DNA from: JBCCYM01 sp039190005 | GTDB taxonomy: Bacteria > Pseudomonadota > Gammaproteobacteria > UBA12402 | Assembly: GCA_039190005.1 (NCBI GenBank) | Contig: JBCCYM010000004.1 | Location: 1-60,622 of the forward strand | Direction of reading: 5' to 3' | DNA length: 60,622 nt | Part shown: positions 33,260 to 42,476 of the stretch, piece by piece | How positions within the stretch are numbered: position 1 is the first letter of the stretch | Layout of the letters: each line of letters opens with the position of its first letter | Program-made: the position numbers and the translations under genes | The notes under the pieces: generated by a model | The model's database searches: none | The model's input: the letters and a program-made list of their open reading frames with translations, nothing else | What the model was told of the DNA's origin: nothing

Positions 33260-35581
33260 CTAAGGCAGCGTAAACCAAACATTACTACTGGCATCCTTAG
33301 TCCATAAAATACCATTAACACTACTACTACTGTAACTCGCTGCAATCAGCACTTGATTCGTATTAGGATTAAGTAATAATTGTGATGTCGTGATACCTAT
33401 ACCACCTGTCGGAGCTGTTCTACTCGACCAACTGTTATCGGAAGCCGCATCCGCTGTATATATTATGCCAGCCACATTATCCGCACTACTAGAATAACTT
33501 TCAGCAATCACTACATGACCATTGCCGGTATTCAGCAACAGTTGTGGTGGAACTATAAATGGTTCATTAGCCGGTATTGGCTCAGTTAACCAAGTATTGC
33601 TGGACGCATTCAAGGTATACCGTACACCACCAGCATCACTACTCAAATCGGTTAAAGGAGAACCTATTGTACCATTCGCGTAACCAGCAGCAATCACCAC
33701 CTGACCATTAACGGTATCCAGTAACAATTGCGGTGTGCTCGCCCTATTTGGAGTCGGTTCAGTTAACCAATTATTACTAGAAGAGGCATCCAATGTATAT
33801 ATCACGCCATACACACCATTATCAGAATTATTATAGCTGGCAGCAATCGCTACCTTAGCTTGTCCATTGCTACTGGTATTTAATAACAACTGCGGTATAC
33901 CCACAATTGCCCTACTAGGTGCTGAGTCAGTTGACCAGCTGTTGTCTGAGGATGCCTCTAATGTATACATCACGCCATTGACACTACCAGTACCGCCATC
34001 ACTATAACTGGTAGCAATTACCACATGACCATTAACGGTATTCAGCAATAACTGCGGAGAATCCCCCACAGAAGTTGCTTGCGCCGGCACTGGTTCAGTT
34101 GACCAACTATTACCTGAAGTCACCGTATACTGTATACCATCCTCACTACCACCATAACTGGCAGCTATCACTACTTGGCTTGTGTTAGTATTAAATAACA
34201 ACTGCGGTATGCCCAAGCTCGTTACGTTATCCGGATCACTCTTAATTTGCCAACCGCTGCGTCCTGAAGACGCATCTAAAGTATACATAATGCCAACCCC
34301 ATCCAAACCCGAACCATAGCTTGCAACAATTACTACTTTATTTGTCTTGGTATTCAGTAATAACTGCGGTGTACTAACCGAAACTGTATCTGAGGGAACC
34401 GATTCAGGCATTTGCCAGCCATCACTACCTAAGGACGCATCTACCGTATACATCACACCAGGCTGAATAGCTTCTAGTCGATTGCTATAACCAGCAGCAA
34501 TTGCTACTTTGCCTGTGACAGTATTCAGCAATAACTGCGGTGTGCCCACAATTGCCCCATCAATCGGCACTGGTTCAGTCAACCAGCTACTGCCTGAAGA
34601 CGCATCCACTGTATACATCACGCCATTCACACTACCAGTATCCCTATCGCTATAATTGGCAGCAATGACTACTTGACCATTAATAGTATTCAGCAATAAC
34701 TGTGGCTCTCCCACACCTGTTGCACCATCTGGCGCATCCTTATAGTGCCAAGTCTGTCCACTATCAAGACTGTAATATAAAACTGTGCCAGATGAAAATG
34801 CCAATACTGCTTTGCCATCATTGGCGCTCACTAACGTTGCCAAACTACCTCCTTCTAAAATTTCAGGCAACACCATCACCTGAATTATGGCTGACTCTAT
34901 TGTGCCATTGGGATCGCTCACTAACAGTGTGTGTTCACCAACACTTGCGCCTTCATCTAATACGGTAAAACGACATTCTTGCGTATCTGTCAAGGTACAG
35001 GTATTGCTAACAAACGATAGCTTTGTACCGCTTGTGGTATCCTCAATATTTAATGTTGTCGCGTCCAATGGCACACGCGAACTTACTTTGTGTTGTGCTA
35101 CCGATGCCCCAACCTGTACTGTTAAGGTTTTCTCACCACCTAAGGCAATCGCTTGAACTGGCATCGTGATACCAACCGACGCGGCAGTAATTTCCAACCC
35201 CACTGTAGAAGAAACAAGTGTCACATGAGGGTTGGTATTCGACAAGCTCAAATTCAGAGTATATTGACCGGGTACTGTTGCTAATGTCGTATTAATCTGG
35301 ATGGTACAGCTTGTCTGCCCTGCCGAAATGACGCATTGACCGTTAGACGGTGTAAATGTCACCGAACTATCCAAGGATGGTGTGCTACCCGTAATTGTTG
35401 CGGTCTCATTGGTACTAATTGGCGCGCTTAAGGTAAATACAATTGAAGTACTCTTACCCACCACAATACTATTTGCTGTGATGGTCGGCGTAATGCTTAC
35501 TTGAGTGATACGATTACCGGAGCAAGCAGTTAACGCTAGCATTACTGCTATAAACAATACGGTTCTTAACTTTATGTGCAT
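33260..35581 (-). CDS. Large repeat lipoprotein, surface/periplasmic (propeller-like)
   Basis: A 773-residue lipoprotein with signal peptide and lipobox LTAC (Cys20). Residues about 28-135 form a beta-sandwich-like domain with Calx-beta/Ig flavour (TLNLSLSNTNPHV), then a second one to about 235. After this come nine repeats of about 55 residues following the pattern PQLLLNT-NGQVVIAASYS-GVMYTLDASS-W, which suggest a beta-propeller or sialidase/BNR-like fold. It shares its N-terminal domain with the 58201-60231 lipoprotein. Binding or adhesion is possible, but no function can be assigned. Confidence 0.75.
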   Translation of the reverse strand: MHIKLRTVLFIAVMLALTACSGNRITQVSITPTITANSIVVGKSTSIVFTLSAPISTNETATITGSTPSLDSSVTFTPSNGQCVISAGQTSCTIQINTTLATVPGQYTLNLSLSNTNPHVTLVSSTVGLEITAASVGITMPVQAIALGGEKTLTVQVGASVAQHKVSSRVPLDATTLNIEDTTSGTKLSFVSNTCTLTDTQECRFTVLDEGASVGEHTLLVSDPNGTIESAIIQVMVLPEILEGGSLATLVSANDGKAVLAFSSGTVLYYSLDSGQTWHYKDAPDGATGVGEPQLLLNTINGQVVIAANYSDRDTGSVNGVMYTVDASSGSSWLTEPVPIDGAIVGTPQLLLNTVTGKVAIAAGYSNRLEAIQPGVMYTVDASLGSDGWQMPESVPSDTVSVSTPQLLLNTKTNKVVIVASYGSGLDGVGIMYTLDASSGRSGWQIKSDPDNVTSLGIPQLLFNTNTSQVVIAASYGGSEDGIQYTVTSGNSWSTEPVPAQATSVGDSPQLLLNTVNGHVVIATSYSDGGTGSVNGVMYTLEASSDNSWSTDSAPSRAIVGIPQLLLNTSSNGQAKVAIAASYNNSDNGVYGVIYTLDASSSNNWLTEPTPNRASTPQLLLDTVNGQVVIAAGYANGTIGSPLTDLSSDAGGVRYTLNASSNTWLTEPIPANEPFIVPPQLLLNTGNGHVVIAESYSSSADNVAGIIYTADAASDNSWSSRTAPTGGIGITTSQLLLNPNTNQVLIAASYSSSSVNGILWTKDASSNVWFTLP

Positions 35582-35721
35582 ATAAAATCCTCTACCTTTA
35601 CAACAAAAAAAACAGATCTACTCTTAGGCAAAACTAAGCTTGCTCAAATATTGTATTTAAACAAATGTGATTTTGTCAAATTTAGAGCTGAGAACTTGAT
35701 AGAAAATCAATTATATTAGTC

Positions 35722-36123
35722 TCAAACAAATTGCTTACGCAGAATATCCGGTACATACGGACGTTTCTTTGCCGGATCTCGGCAATCCATACAGACACCG
35801 ATATTATCAGCAGTTGCCGCAATGATTTCGCCTTCTGATTTAATCACTTGCTGTTTGAACAAAAATTTTAATTTGCCTTGGGGGAATAATTCGCAGGTGA
35901 CATAGAATTTATCACTGGGCAGTAGTGGCGATTGAAATTTGATATGGCTTTCAATTAAAAATAAAAGCTGTTTGTTTTCAGTGAACTCAGCAAAATCAAT
36001 GCCTATTTCCTGAAGAAATTTATGGCGGGTATGCGCCATATAAATAAAATAATTGGCATTATTGACCACACCCTGTTGGTCGATTTCACTATCTCTGACT
36101 TCAAAATCCAGACGGTACATCAA
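35722..36123 (-). CDS. Acyl-CoA thioesterase, 4HBT hotdog family
   Basis: A 133-residue hotdog-fold thioesterase of the YbgC/FadM kind. The N-terminal RDSEIDQQGVVNNANYFIYM block carries the conserved acidic residue and VNNxxY motif of 4HBT enzymes, and the middle HIKFQSPLLPSDKF strand matches. Such enzymes hydrolyse acyl-CoAs. The chain length cannot be read from sequence. It is not next to tol-pal genes, so it need not be YbgC itself. Confidence 0.85.
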   Translation of the reverse strand: MMYRLDFEVRDSEIDQQGVVNNANYFIYMAHTRHKFLQEIGIDFAEFTENKQLLFLIESHIKFQSPLLPSDKFYVTCELFPQGKLKFLFKQQVIKSEGEIIAATADNIGVCMDCRDPAKKRPYVPDILRKQFV

Positions 36124-36160
36124 CTTATCCTCTCTCCTCCATCATTTCTGCATTTTCCCC

Positions 36161-36237
36161 CGCCATTCCCGCGCAGGCGGTCCCTGAGCCTGTCGAAGGG
36201 CGGTCCCTGAGCCTGTCGAAGGGTCGCGGGAATGACG
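36161..36237. repeat. Composite repeat: two REP-like units inside a dRS3-like palindrome
   Basis: CGCCATTCCCGCGCAGGCGG is the left half of a dRS3-like palindrome and GCGGGAATGACG its right half. Two direct copies of the REP-like unit (TCCCTGAGCCTGTCGAAGGG) lie between them. It sits upstream of the thioesterase and downstream of pmbA. Confidence 0.8.
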
Positions 36238-36289
36238 AATAATGGAGGCAAAAATAACAGAGAAAATATATTTTAGCATAGTTATAAAG

Positions 36290-37636
36290 TTACCCCGCCG
36301 CAACAGTCATTGATTCCAGCAATATTGAACCGGTATGAATATTGCCATTGTCATCAATATCATTGGCAACATCAACGAGGTTCGCGAACATAGCTTTGAG
36401 ATTAGCGGCAATGGTCAATTCAGTCACTGGATATTGAATCTCGCCATGCTCAATCCAAAAACCACTGGCACCACGGGAATAATCACCGGTTAGAATACTA
36501 ATGCCCTGCCCCATTAAATCCGTCACCAATAAACCTTTGTCCATTTTTTTTATCAAGGCGGCAAGATCATGATCACTATGGGAAATAAACACATTTCTAG
36601 CGCCACCGGCGTTAGCAGTTGTCTGTTGATCGAGCTTTCTGGCACTGTAACTGTTGAGTAAATAATGTCGCAATACACCATTAGCGACAATAGCACGTTC
36701 TTTGGTGGCAACCCCTTCACTGTCATAGGCTGAACTTCTTAATCCTTTAAGCAAATGGGGACGTTCATCTATGGTAATATGCGGCGCGAAAACCACTTGA
36801 TTGAGTTGATCCAATAAAAATGATGATTTCTTATAAAGATTATCACCACTTATCGCTGAGAGAAAATGGTTGATCAAACCACCGGCCACACGCGCGGCAA
36901 AAATGACTGGCACCCGACAGGTAGTGAGTTTACGCGGCGATAAGCGTTCAATGGTCTTACGCGCGGCGTTATTGGCTATCCTGTCAATGCTGAGTAAATC
37001 ATCGGGATCACGCGCGACACTGTAATCATAGTCACGTTCCATGTGATTGTCTTGTTCAGCAATCAACGTACAACTATGGCTATGTCGGGTGGCAAATTTT
37101 TGTCCGATAAAGCCATGACTATTGGCGTACACGGCGCAGCTTTGCACCGAAGCCATATCAAGTCCCTCACTCTGCTTAATACGCGGATCTATCATCAATG
37201 CCTGCTTTTCCGCGGCAATCGCGGCATTAATTGCCTGTTCAGGGGTAATATCCCAGGGATGATATAAATCTAAATCCGGTATGTCGCTTGCCATCAATGC
37301 CGCATCCGCTAGCCCATGACAACTGTCTTCCTGGGTATGACGGGCGATAAAACAGGCTTTCTCAACCATTTCTTTAAGCGCTTGTTCATCGCTTGCCGTC
37401 CCTGACACAGTCGCTTTTTTTTGACCGAAATAAACACTTAAACCGATCGCTTTGCTGTTATGATAAGTGAGTGTTTCAACATCCCCCATACGCACCGTGA
37501 TGTCAAAACCTTGATTGACCAACAGTGACGCGGCGGCTTGTGTGGCACCATTTTTTTGGCTCAACTGTATTAATTGTGCCGCGATGGCTTTGGTCTTATC
37601 TTTTTCCTGTTGTATGATTGATTGTGCTACGCCCAT
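36290..37636 (-). CDS. pmbA: Metalloprotease-related PmbA/TldE
   Basis: Partner of TldD in a heterodimeric protease that degrades unfolded peptides and matures microcin B17 and the CcdA antitoxin in E. coli. The 448-residue protein has the U62 family layout with a DYDYSVARDPDDLL segment and the C-terminal DYSRGASGFWIEHGEIQYPV block. It lacks the HExxxH zinc motif, as TldE proteins do. It starts directly after the tldD stop, so the two are translationally coupled. Confidence 0.94.
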   Translation of the reverse strand: MGVAQSIIQQEKDKTKAIAAQLIQLSQKNGATQAAASLLVNQGFDITVRMGDVETLTYHNSKAIGLSVYFGQKKATVSGTASDEQALKEMVEKACFIARHTQEDSCHGLADAALMASDIPDLDLYHPWDITPEQAINAAIAAEKQALMIDPRIKQSEGLDMASVQSCAVYANSHGFIGQKFATRHSHSCTLIAEQDNHMERDYDYSVARDPDDLLSIDRIANNAARKTIERLSPRKLTTCRVPVIFAARVAGGLINHFLSAISGDNLYKKSSFLLDQLNQVVFAPHITIDERPHLLKGLRSSAYDSEGVATKERAIVANGVLRHYLLNSYSARKLDQQTTANAGGARNVFISHSDHDLAALIKKMDKGLLVTDLMGQGISILTGDYSRGASGFWIEHGEIQYPVTELTIAANLKAMFANLVDVANDIDDNGNIHTGSILLESMTVAAG

Positions 37637-39088
37637 CTACTCACCTGTTTCTGTGCCACCAACAATCAGTTCATCAACCAACAATGTCGGTTGACCAACG
37701 CCCACCGGCACACTCTGCCCCTGCTTGCCACAAGTGCCGACACCTTTATCCAACTTCAAATCATCACCAACCATAGATATTTTACGCAACACCTCGGCGC
37801 CATCGCCAATTAATGTCGCGCCTTTAACCGGCTGAGTTACTTTACCCTTTTCAATTAAATACGCTTCACTGGCGGAAAAAACAAATTTTCCATTGGTAAT
37901 ATCCACCTGACCGCCACTGAAATTTACTGCGTATAAGCCTTTTTCTACCGAAGCAATAATTTCTTCCGGATTATGCGGACCGGCCAACATATAGGTATTA
38001 GTCATACGCGGCATGGGTAAATGGGCGTAAGATTCACGCCGACCGTTGCCTGTTGGCGTGGCTTTCATCAAGCGGGCGTTATGTTTATCTTGCATGTATG
38101 TTTTTAAAATCCCCTCTTCAACCAATGTGGTGCATTGCGTGGGGACACCTTCATCATCAATATTTAAGGAACCACGTCGATTCGGCAAACTACCGTCATC
38201 AACAATGGTACATAATGGTGAAGCGATCCGTTCACCAATACGATTAGTGAATACTGAACTACCTTTGCGATTAAAATCCGCTTCTAAGCCGTGACCTATG
38301 GCTTCGTGTAATAACACTGCCGGCCAACCCGGACCCAGCACGACAGGCATGACACCGGCAGGCGCTGGTTTAGCGTCAAGTTTAATCAATGCTTCGCGTA
38401 CCGCCGCTTGCGCGTAACGCGAGGCCCGATCAGATTGCTGAAAAAAGCTATAGTCAAATCGACCGCCACCACCATAATAACCCTGCTCACGACGATTGTT
38501 TTCTTCAACAATCACCATCACATCCAAACGCACCAAGGGACGAATATCCGCCGCCAGTGTGCCATCGCTTGCCGCGACCAAGACAACATCGTGTTCCGCG
38601 GATAATGCCACAGTAACACGCTTAACCCTGGGATCTAAACCATAAGCCGCTTTTTCAATCTGCCGCATTAATGCTATTTTGTCACTGTCATCTACTGTTT
38701 TGAGCGGGTTATCCCCCGCGTAGAGTTGATGGCCAAACAAATAATGTAATTGCTGAGCGTTATCACTTCCGCCATATCGGGCGATACGCTTAGCCGCCTG
38801 AATGGATTGTTCAATTTGCGGTAAAATAAGTTCATCCGAATAAGCAAAGCCAGTTTTTTCGCCACTGATGATTCTGGCGCCGACACCACGACTGCTGTTA
38901 TAACTGCCGGATTTAATAATACCATCATCCAAACGCCAACTTTCACTGCTAGACTGCTGAAAATACAGATCCGCCTGATCAATGTCACGCGCCATCATGG
39001 TATCTAATACTTTTTGCAGTTTTGACGCAGAGAGTTCCGCCGGTTCGAGCAGTGTGTGTTCCGCTTGTTTTAATAGATCGTTGATCAT
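37637..39088 (-). CDS. tldD: Metalloprotease TldD
   Basis: Catalytic subunit of the TldD/TldE protease, 483 residues. The zinc motif HEAIGH (HExxxH, about residue 258) lies in VLLHEAIGHGLEADFN. GRRESYAHLPMPRMTNTY and the C-terminal KGVGTCGKQGQSVPVGVGQP are strong family blocks. It forms an operon with pmbA and probably with the DUF3147 gene, whose stop is 9 bases upstream. Confidence 0.95.
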   Translation of the reverse strand: MINDLLKQAEHTLLEPAELSASKLQKVLDTMMARDIDQADLYFQQSSSESWRLDDGIIKSGSYNSSRGVGARIISGEKTGFAYSDELILPQIEQSIQAAKRIARYGGSDNAQQLHYLFGHQLYAGDNPLKTVDDSDKIALMRQIEKAAYGLDPRVKRVTVALSAEHDVVLVAASDGTLAADIRPLVRLDVMVIVEENNRREQGYYGGGGRFDYSFFQQSDRASRYAQAAVREALIKLDAKPAPAGVMPVVLGPGWPAVLLHEAIGHGLEADFNRKGSSVFTNRIGERIASPLCTIVDDGSLPNRRGSLNIDDEGVPTQCTTLVEEGILKTYMQDKHNARLMKATPTGNGRRESYAHLPMPRMTNTYMLAGPHNPEEIIASVEKGLYAVNFSGGQVDITNGKFVFSASEAYLIEKGKVTQPVKGATLIGDGAEVLRKISMVGDDLKLDKGVGTCGKQGQSVPVGVGQPTLLVDELIVGGTETGE

Positions 39089-39097
39089 ATTCAGATG

Positions 39098-39451
39098 TTA
39101 AAATTTGATACCAAATCGTGATAGCAGTAAAAGCAACATAGCATAAGCCATCACGGTTAGCAATATGGCAATGAGCATGGCAAGATAAAAAGGAATTTTA
39201 AATTGTAACAATAATGTCGGCAAGCTGATGAAGAACACCAGTGACGGCAATACCAAGCAAAAAATGCCTTTTGATAATTCAGCAATCCTGTTGACATTAC
39301 CGGTATCCCAATACAACCAGAGTATCGACAGCAAGGCGATAATTGGCAATGAAGTCACTAATGCCGCGACAATGGTATTGCGCTTGGCTACTTCACTAAT
39401 AATGACAATCAGCAATGCCGAGACAAGGACTTTAATACTGTAATACAACAC
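39098..39451 (-). CDS. DUF3147-family membrane protein
   Basis: A 117-residue inner-membrane protein with four predicted helices (segments around 3-18, 28-46, 61-80 and 85-110). The stretches KRNTIVAALVTSLPIIALLS and DTGNVNRIAELS match the DUF3147 family, whose function is unknown. It sits between ppa and tldD on the same strand with short gaps (9 and 25 bases), so co-transcription is likely. Confidence 0.8.
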   Translation of the reverse strand: MLYYSIKVLVSALLIVIISEVAKRNTIVAALVTSLPIIALLSILWLYWDTGNVNRIAELSKGIFCLVLPSLVFFISLPTLLLQFKIPFYLAMLIAILLTVMAYAMLLLLLSRFGIKF

Positions 39452-39476
39452 GCTGACAGTTTAGTCTAAAAGATGC

Positions 39477-40004
39477 CTAAGCTTGATAGCGTTTAACACT
39501 GGCATTGATTTCTTGACAAGCTGTTTCCGCGTCGTGCCACTGTTGTACTTTCACCCATTTACCTTTTTCTAAATCTTTATAGTGTTCAAAAAAATGTTTG
39601 ATTGATGCCAGCAAAGGCTGCGGTAAATCATCTGGCGATGTCACCTGATCATATAAAGGTGTTAATTTACTCACTGGCACAGCCAATATTTTCGCGTCTT
39701 TGCCGGATTCATCTTCCATTGCCAACATCCCCACCGGACGGCAACGAATCACCGAACCATGCACCAATGGAAAAGGGGTTACAACTAAGACATCAACCGG
39801 ATCACCATCCTCAGATAGCGTATTGGGCACAAAACCATAATTGACCGGATAACTCATTGCCGTGGCAACAAAGCGATCCACATGCAAGGCGCCACTGTCT
39901 TTGTCGATTTCATATTTAACCGGCAGTGTGTTGGCCGGAATTTCAATGACAACATTGATATCATGCGGCACATCAGCCCCGGCTTTAATTTTACTTAGAT
40001 TCAT
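39477..40004 (-). CDS. ppa: Inorganic pyrophosphatase, family I
   Basis: Hydrolyses pyrophosphate and so pulls biosynthetic reactions forward. It has 175 residues, hexameric bacterial type. IEIPANTLPVKYEIDK, YPVNYGFVPNTL and EDGDPVDVLV contain the conserved metal- and phosphate-binding residues. KHFFEHYKDLEKGKWV is the C-terminal family block. AGGAGAG lies 10 bases before the ATG. Confidence 0.96.
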   Translation of the reverse strand: MNLSKIKAGADVPHDINVVIEIPANTLPVKYEIDKDSGALHVDRFVATAMSYPVNYGFVPNTLSEDGDPVDVLVVTPFPLVHGSVIRCRPVGMLAMEDESGKDAKILAVPVSKLTPLYDQVTSPDDLPQPLLASIKHFFEHYKDLEKGKWVKVQQWHDAETACQEINASVKRYQA

Positions 40005-40068
40005 AAACAGCTCTCCTCTTAGATGTTAAATTACTAATGGCTAACTATAACAAAAATAAATCCGCTTA

Positions 40069-40098
40069 TAAACCTAAAAACCCCACTAAAAATCGCGG
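40069..40098. repeat. Solo terminal sequence of the AACCTAAAAACC repeat
   Basis: AAACCTAAAAACCCCAC followed by TAAAAATCGCGG is a bare copy of the end sequence that flanks many REP-like arrays in this window, without the REP-like core. It lies between ppa and the YrdC/YciO-like gene. Confidence 0.5.
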
Positions 40099-40107
40099 CT
40101 ATCATCC

Positions 40108-40734
40108 TCAAGCAATCAAATCAGACACATCGCCTTTGCCTTGGCGAATAACTTGCGGCTCGCCGTCACATAAGTCAATCACAGTGGTCGGTTCAATACC
40201 GCAATAACCACCGTCAATCACCAGATCAATCTGATGATTCAATACATCGGCGATGGTGGCAGGATCATGCATTGGTTCCTGTTGCTCGGGCAATATTAAT
40301 GAAGCACTGGCAATAGCGTGATTATAACAGAGTAATAAATCCTGAACAATGCGATTATCCGGCACTCTAAGCCCAATACTTTTACGTGATTTACACTGAA
40401 AATAACGTGGCACCGCTTTGGTTGCCGTTAAAATAAAGGTATAGGCGCCAGGCGTGCGCGCCTTGAGAAAACGGAACGCTCGGTTATCTACTTGCGCGTA
40501 AGTCGCTATTTCTGATAAATCACGACAAACCAAGGTGAGATGATGTCGCTGATCGATACCGCGAATTTTACGTATCCGCTCAATCGCGACGCGGTCTTCA
40601 AGACGACACCCTAAAGCGTAAGCGGAATCCGTAGGATAGGCAATAATACCCCCCGCCGTCAAACACTCACTGACCTTTTTCAGCAAGCGCGCTTGTGGGT
40701 TTTCCGGATGTATATGAATAAACTCAGCCATCAT
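40108..40734 (-). CDS. YrdC/YciO/Sua5-family protein
   Basis: A 208-residue YrdC-domain protein. The GGIIAYPTDSAYALGCRL block, KIRGIDQRHHLTLVC and the PGAYTFILTATKAVP stretch match the YciO branch rather than TsaC (which has KRP and GxxTFVLP variants). TsaC makes threonylcarbamoyl-AMP for tRNA t6A; YciO shows weak activity of this type in E. coli, so its true substrate is open. The second codon is also ATG. Single gene, divergent from yciB across a REP-like array. Confidence 0.85.
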   Translation of the reverse strand: MMAEFIHIHPENPQARLLKKVSECLTAGGIIAYPTDSAYALGCRLEDRVAIERIRKIRGIDQRHHLTLVCRDLSEIATYAQVDNRAFRFLKARTPGAYTFILTATKAVPRYFQCKSRKSIGLRVPDNRIVQDLLLCYNHAIASASLILPEQQEPMHDPATIADVLNHQIDLVIDGGYCGIEPTTVIDLCDGEPQVIRQGKGDVSDLIA

Positions 40735-40750
40735 TTCTCTATCAACTTTA

Positions 40751-40996
40751 TTAAACCTAAAAACCGCAATGGTCCCTGAGCCTGCCGAAGAGCGAACCCT
40801 GAGCCCGCCGAAGGGCGGTCCCTGAGCCCGTCGAAGGGTGGTCCCTGAGTTCGTCGAAGGGCATAACTGGCCTTTCGAGCATATTTCCGGGCTTCGACTA
40901 GCTCAGCCATCTATACCTTAAAACCTGTCAAAGGATAGTCCCTGAGCCTGCTTGCCCTGAGCCTGTCGAAGGGTCGAAGGGTGGTTTTTAGTTTAA
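40751..40996. repeat. REP-like array with inverted TTAAACCTAAAAACC ends
   Basis: TTAAACCTAAAAACC at the left and GGTTTTTAGTTTAA at the right form inverted ends. Inside are six or more REP-like units (CCCTGAGCC-TGTCGAAGGG and variants) and a second module reading GCATAACTGGCC, then GGCTTCGACTAGCTCAGCC, then ATCTATA. The same module recurs in the 57.6 and 58.0 kb arrays. This fills nearly all of the gap between the divergent yrdC-like and yciB genes. Confidence 0.85.
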
Positions 40997-41043
40997 AAAA
41001 TAATTATACTATACCGTAATTATAATCATAGAGACTTATCATC

Positions 41044-41586
41044 ATGCAAATGTTTTTTGAATTTTTACCGATTATTGTGTTTTTTATTGTTTACAAAATA
41101 AGCGGTATTTACGCGGCAACTGCCGCGGCAATTATTGTTTCGGTGCTACAAACAGGTATTTATTGGCTGAAAAATAAAAAACTTGACCGCTTACAGCTGG
41201 GCATGTTAGTGCTTATTGTTGTCCTTGGCGGCGCGACCCTGTTATTACATAAACCGATATTCATAAAATGGAAACCGACGGTGATCAACTGGTTGTTCGC
41301 CTTAGTTTTCTTAGGATCACAGTTTGTCGGCAAGCGGCCGTTAATTGCCACCATGCTGGGCGGCAAAATCAGCCTGCCTGATAAAGTCTGGCGACAGCTC
41401 AATTACAGTTGGAGCCTGTTTTTTATTTTGATGGGCGCGGCTAATATTATTGTCGCCTACCATTTCAGCACCAATACCTGGGTAAACTTCAAATTATTTG
41501 GAGTATTGGGACTGACCGTATTATTTGTCTTAATTCAAGCCTTCTATCTCGCCAAACATATCGATGACAGCCAACTCAAAAAATAA
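41044..41586 (+). CDS. yciB: Septation/intracellular multiplication protein A family (YciB)
   Basis: A 180-residue inner-membrane protein with five to six helices. The N-terminus MFFEFLPIIVFFIVYK and GKRPLIATMLGGKI, DKVWRQLNYSW and WVNFKLFGVLGL are characteristic YciB/IspZ blocks. It takes part in cell-envelope synthesis and septation through contacts with divisome and elongasome proteins. The older name ispZ does not imply isoprenoid synthesis. It overlaps bolA by 23 bases. Confidence 0.93.
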   Translation: MQMFFEFLPIIVFFIVYKISGIYAATAAAIIVSVLQTGIYWLKNKKLDRLQLGMLVLIVVLGGATLLLHKPIFIKWKPTVINWLFALVFLGSQFVGKRPLIATMLGGKISLPDKVWRQLNYSWSLFFILMGAANIIVAYHFSTNTWVNFKLFGVLGLTVLFVLIQAFYLAKHIDDSQLKK

Positions 41587-41839
41587 ACACCGACTTGCCG
41601 AGATACGCCAGCGCTTGCAAACAGCTTTCGCGCCTGGCTTACTTATAGTCGAAGATGACAGCCATAAACATATCGGTCACGCTGGCGCCAAAAGCGGTAA
41701 AGGACATTTCACGGTCACAATTCATGCCGAGGCTTTCCAAGATTGTGCCTTACGCACCAGTCATCAAAAAATCTATCAGGCTTTGGACGATCTGATGGAA
41801 AATGATATTCATGCGTTGTCAATAAAAATAGAAAAATGA
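41564..41839 (+). CDS. bolA: BolA-family protein
   Basis: A 91-residue BolA-fold protein. LIVEDDSHKHIGHAGAKSGKGHFTVTI is shown in part by the DSHKHIGH motif, whose His residues help bind a shared [2Fe-2S] cluster with monothiol glutaredoxins. The rest (RTSHQKIYQALDDLM) matches the C-terminal helix. The start lies inside yciB, so expression is coupled. The yciB-bolA pair is common in gammaproteobacteria. Confidence 0.92.
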   Translation: MTANSKNKHRLAEIRQRLQTAFAPGLLIVEDDSHKHIGHAGAKSGKGHFTVTIHAEAFQDCALRTSHQKIYQALDDLMENDIHALSIKIEK

Positions 41840-41879
41840 TTGATAAATAATGAAAAATTTAGCCATATCGTGTTAAAAT

Positions 41880-42275
41880 TTACATATCACCCAATAGCCG
41901 CCGCGCGGCTTCTGATAATAAAGCTGATCGACTCTTATGCTGACTCTGCGCGACATGGTCAATCGCGTTCAATAAGGCGCTATCAATTGTAATATTAACC
42001 CGATGCGCTTTGCCACTAGGTGAAACAATCGCGATAAATAACGGTATACAGCCCTTCGCGTCTTTCAGTTTCATTACACTATCAAGTGATGTTGGTTGAG
42101 GAATGGACTCCTGAGCTTCAATCATTAACTCAATATGCGCAATTAATCCCTCACGGGTATTTTTTCTGGCCAGCTCAAGTGTTTTTCCTGCCGATCCAAA
42201 TCCAGGAAAGTCCGGTATAAAAACAGTATAGCCATTACCTACTTTTTCAGCTAACGCAATGTACTCGATGATCAT
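41880..42275 (-). CDS. hicB: HicB-family antitoxin
   Basis: A 131-residue antitoxin. Residues 1-60 form the RNase-H-like HicB domain (GNGYTVFIPDFPGFGSAGKT) with the partial HicB fold, and the C-terminus (RVNITIDSALLNAIDHVA...RSALLSEAARRLL) is a ribbon-helix-helix DNA-binding domain. It would block HicA and repress the operon. It follows hicA by 3 bases, toxin first, as is usual for hicAB. Confidence 0.9.
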   Translation of the reverse strand: MIIEYIALAEKVGNGYTVFIPDFPGFGSAGKTLELARKNTREGLIAHIELMIEAQESIPQPTSLDSVMKLKDAKGCIPLFIAIVSPSGKAHRVNITIDSALLNAIDHVAQSQHKSRSALLSEAARRLLGDM

Positions 42276-42278
42276 TGT

Positions 42279-42476
42279 TTACCCCTTTAATTTAGCCTGT
42301 TTCAAAATACTATTGAACAGCCCTTTTCCAATAGCTTTTTTGGGATGAGGTACTGTCACAATGCCTTTTTTCATTATGTGTCTAAAGTGATGATGACTAC
42401 CTGTCACTCTAACTTTGTACCACCCGTCACTTTCAAGTAATCGGATAATATCTCGGCTGCTATGAATTCTTCCCAT
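42279..42476 (-). CDS. hicA: HicA-family mRNA interferase toxin
   Basis: A 65-residue double-stranded-RNA-binding-fold toxin. LLESDGWYKVRVTGSHHHFRH holds the active-site His within GSHHHF, followed by TVPHPKKAIGKG, the usual HicA pattern. HicA cleaves mRNA independently of the ribosome. All key residues are present. On the minus strand a TATAAT hexamer (42490-42495) lies 13 bases upstream of the ATG, with TTATAC/GTATAA half-sites that could serve HicB autorepression. Confidence 0.9.
   Translation of the reverse strand: MGRIHSSRDIIRLLESDGWYKVRVTGSHHHFRHIMKKGIVTVPHPKKAIGKGLFNSILKQAKLKG

Noticed and set aside
41044..41586. yciB (old name ispZ) as another isoprenoid gene linked to the mevalonate operon
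   Set aside because: The name is historical. The protein is a septation/envelope membrane protein with no isoprenoid enzyme features.
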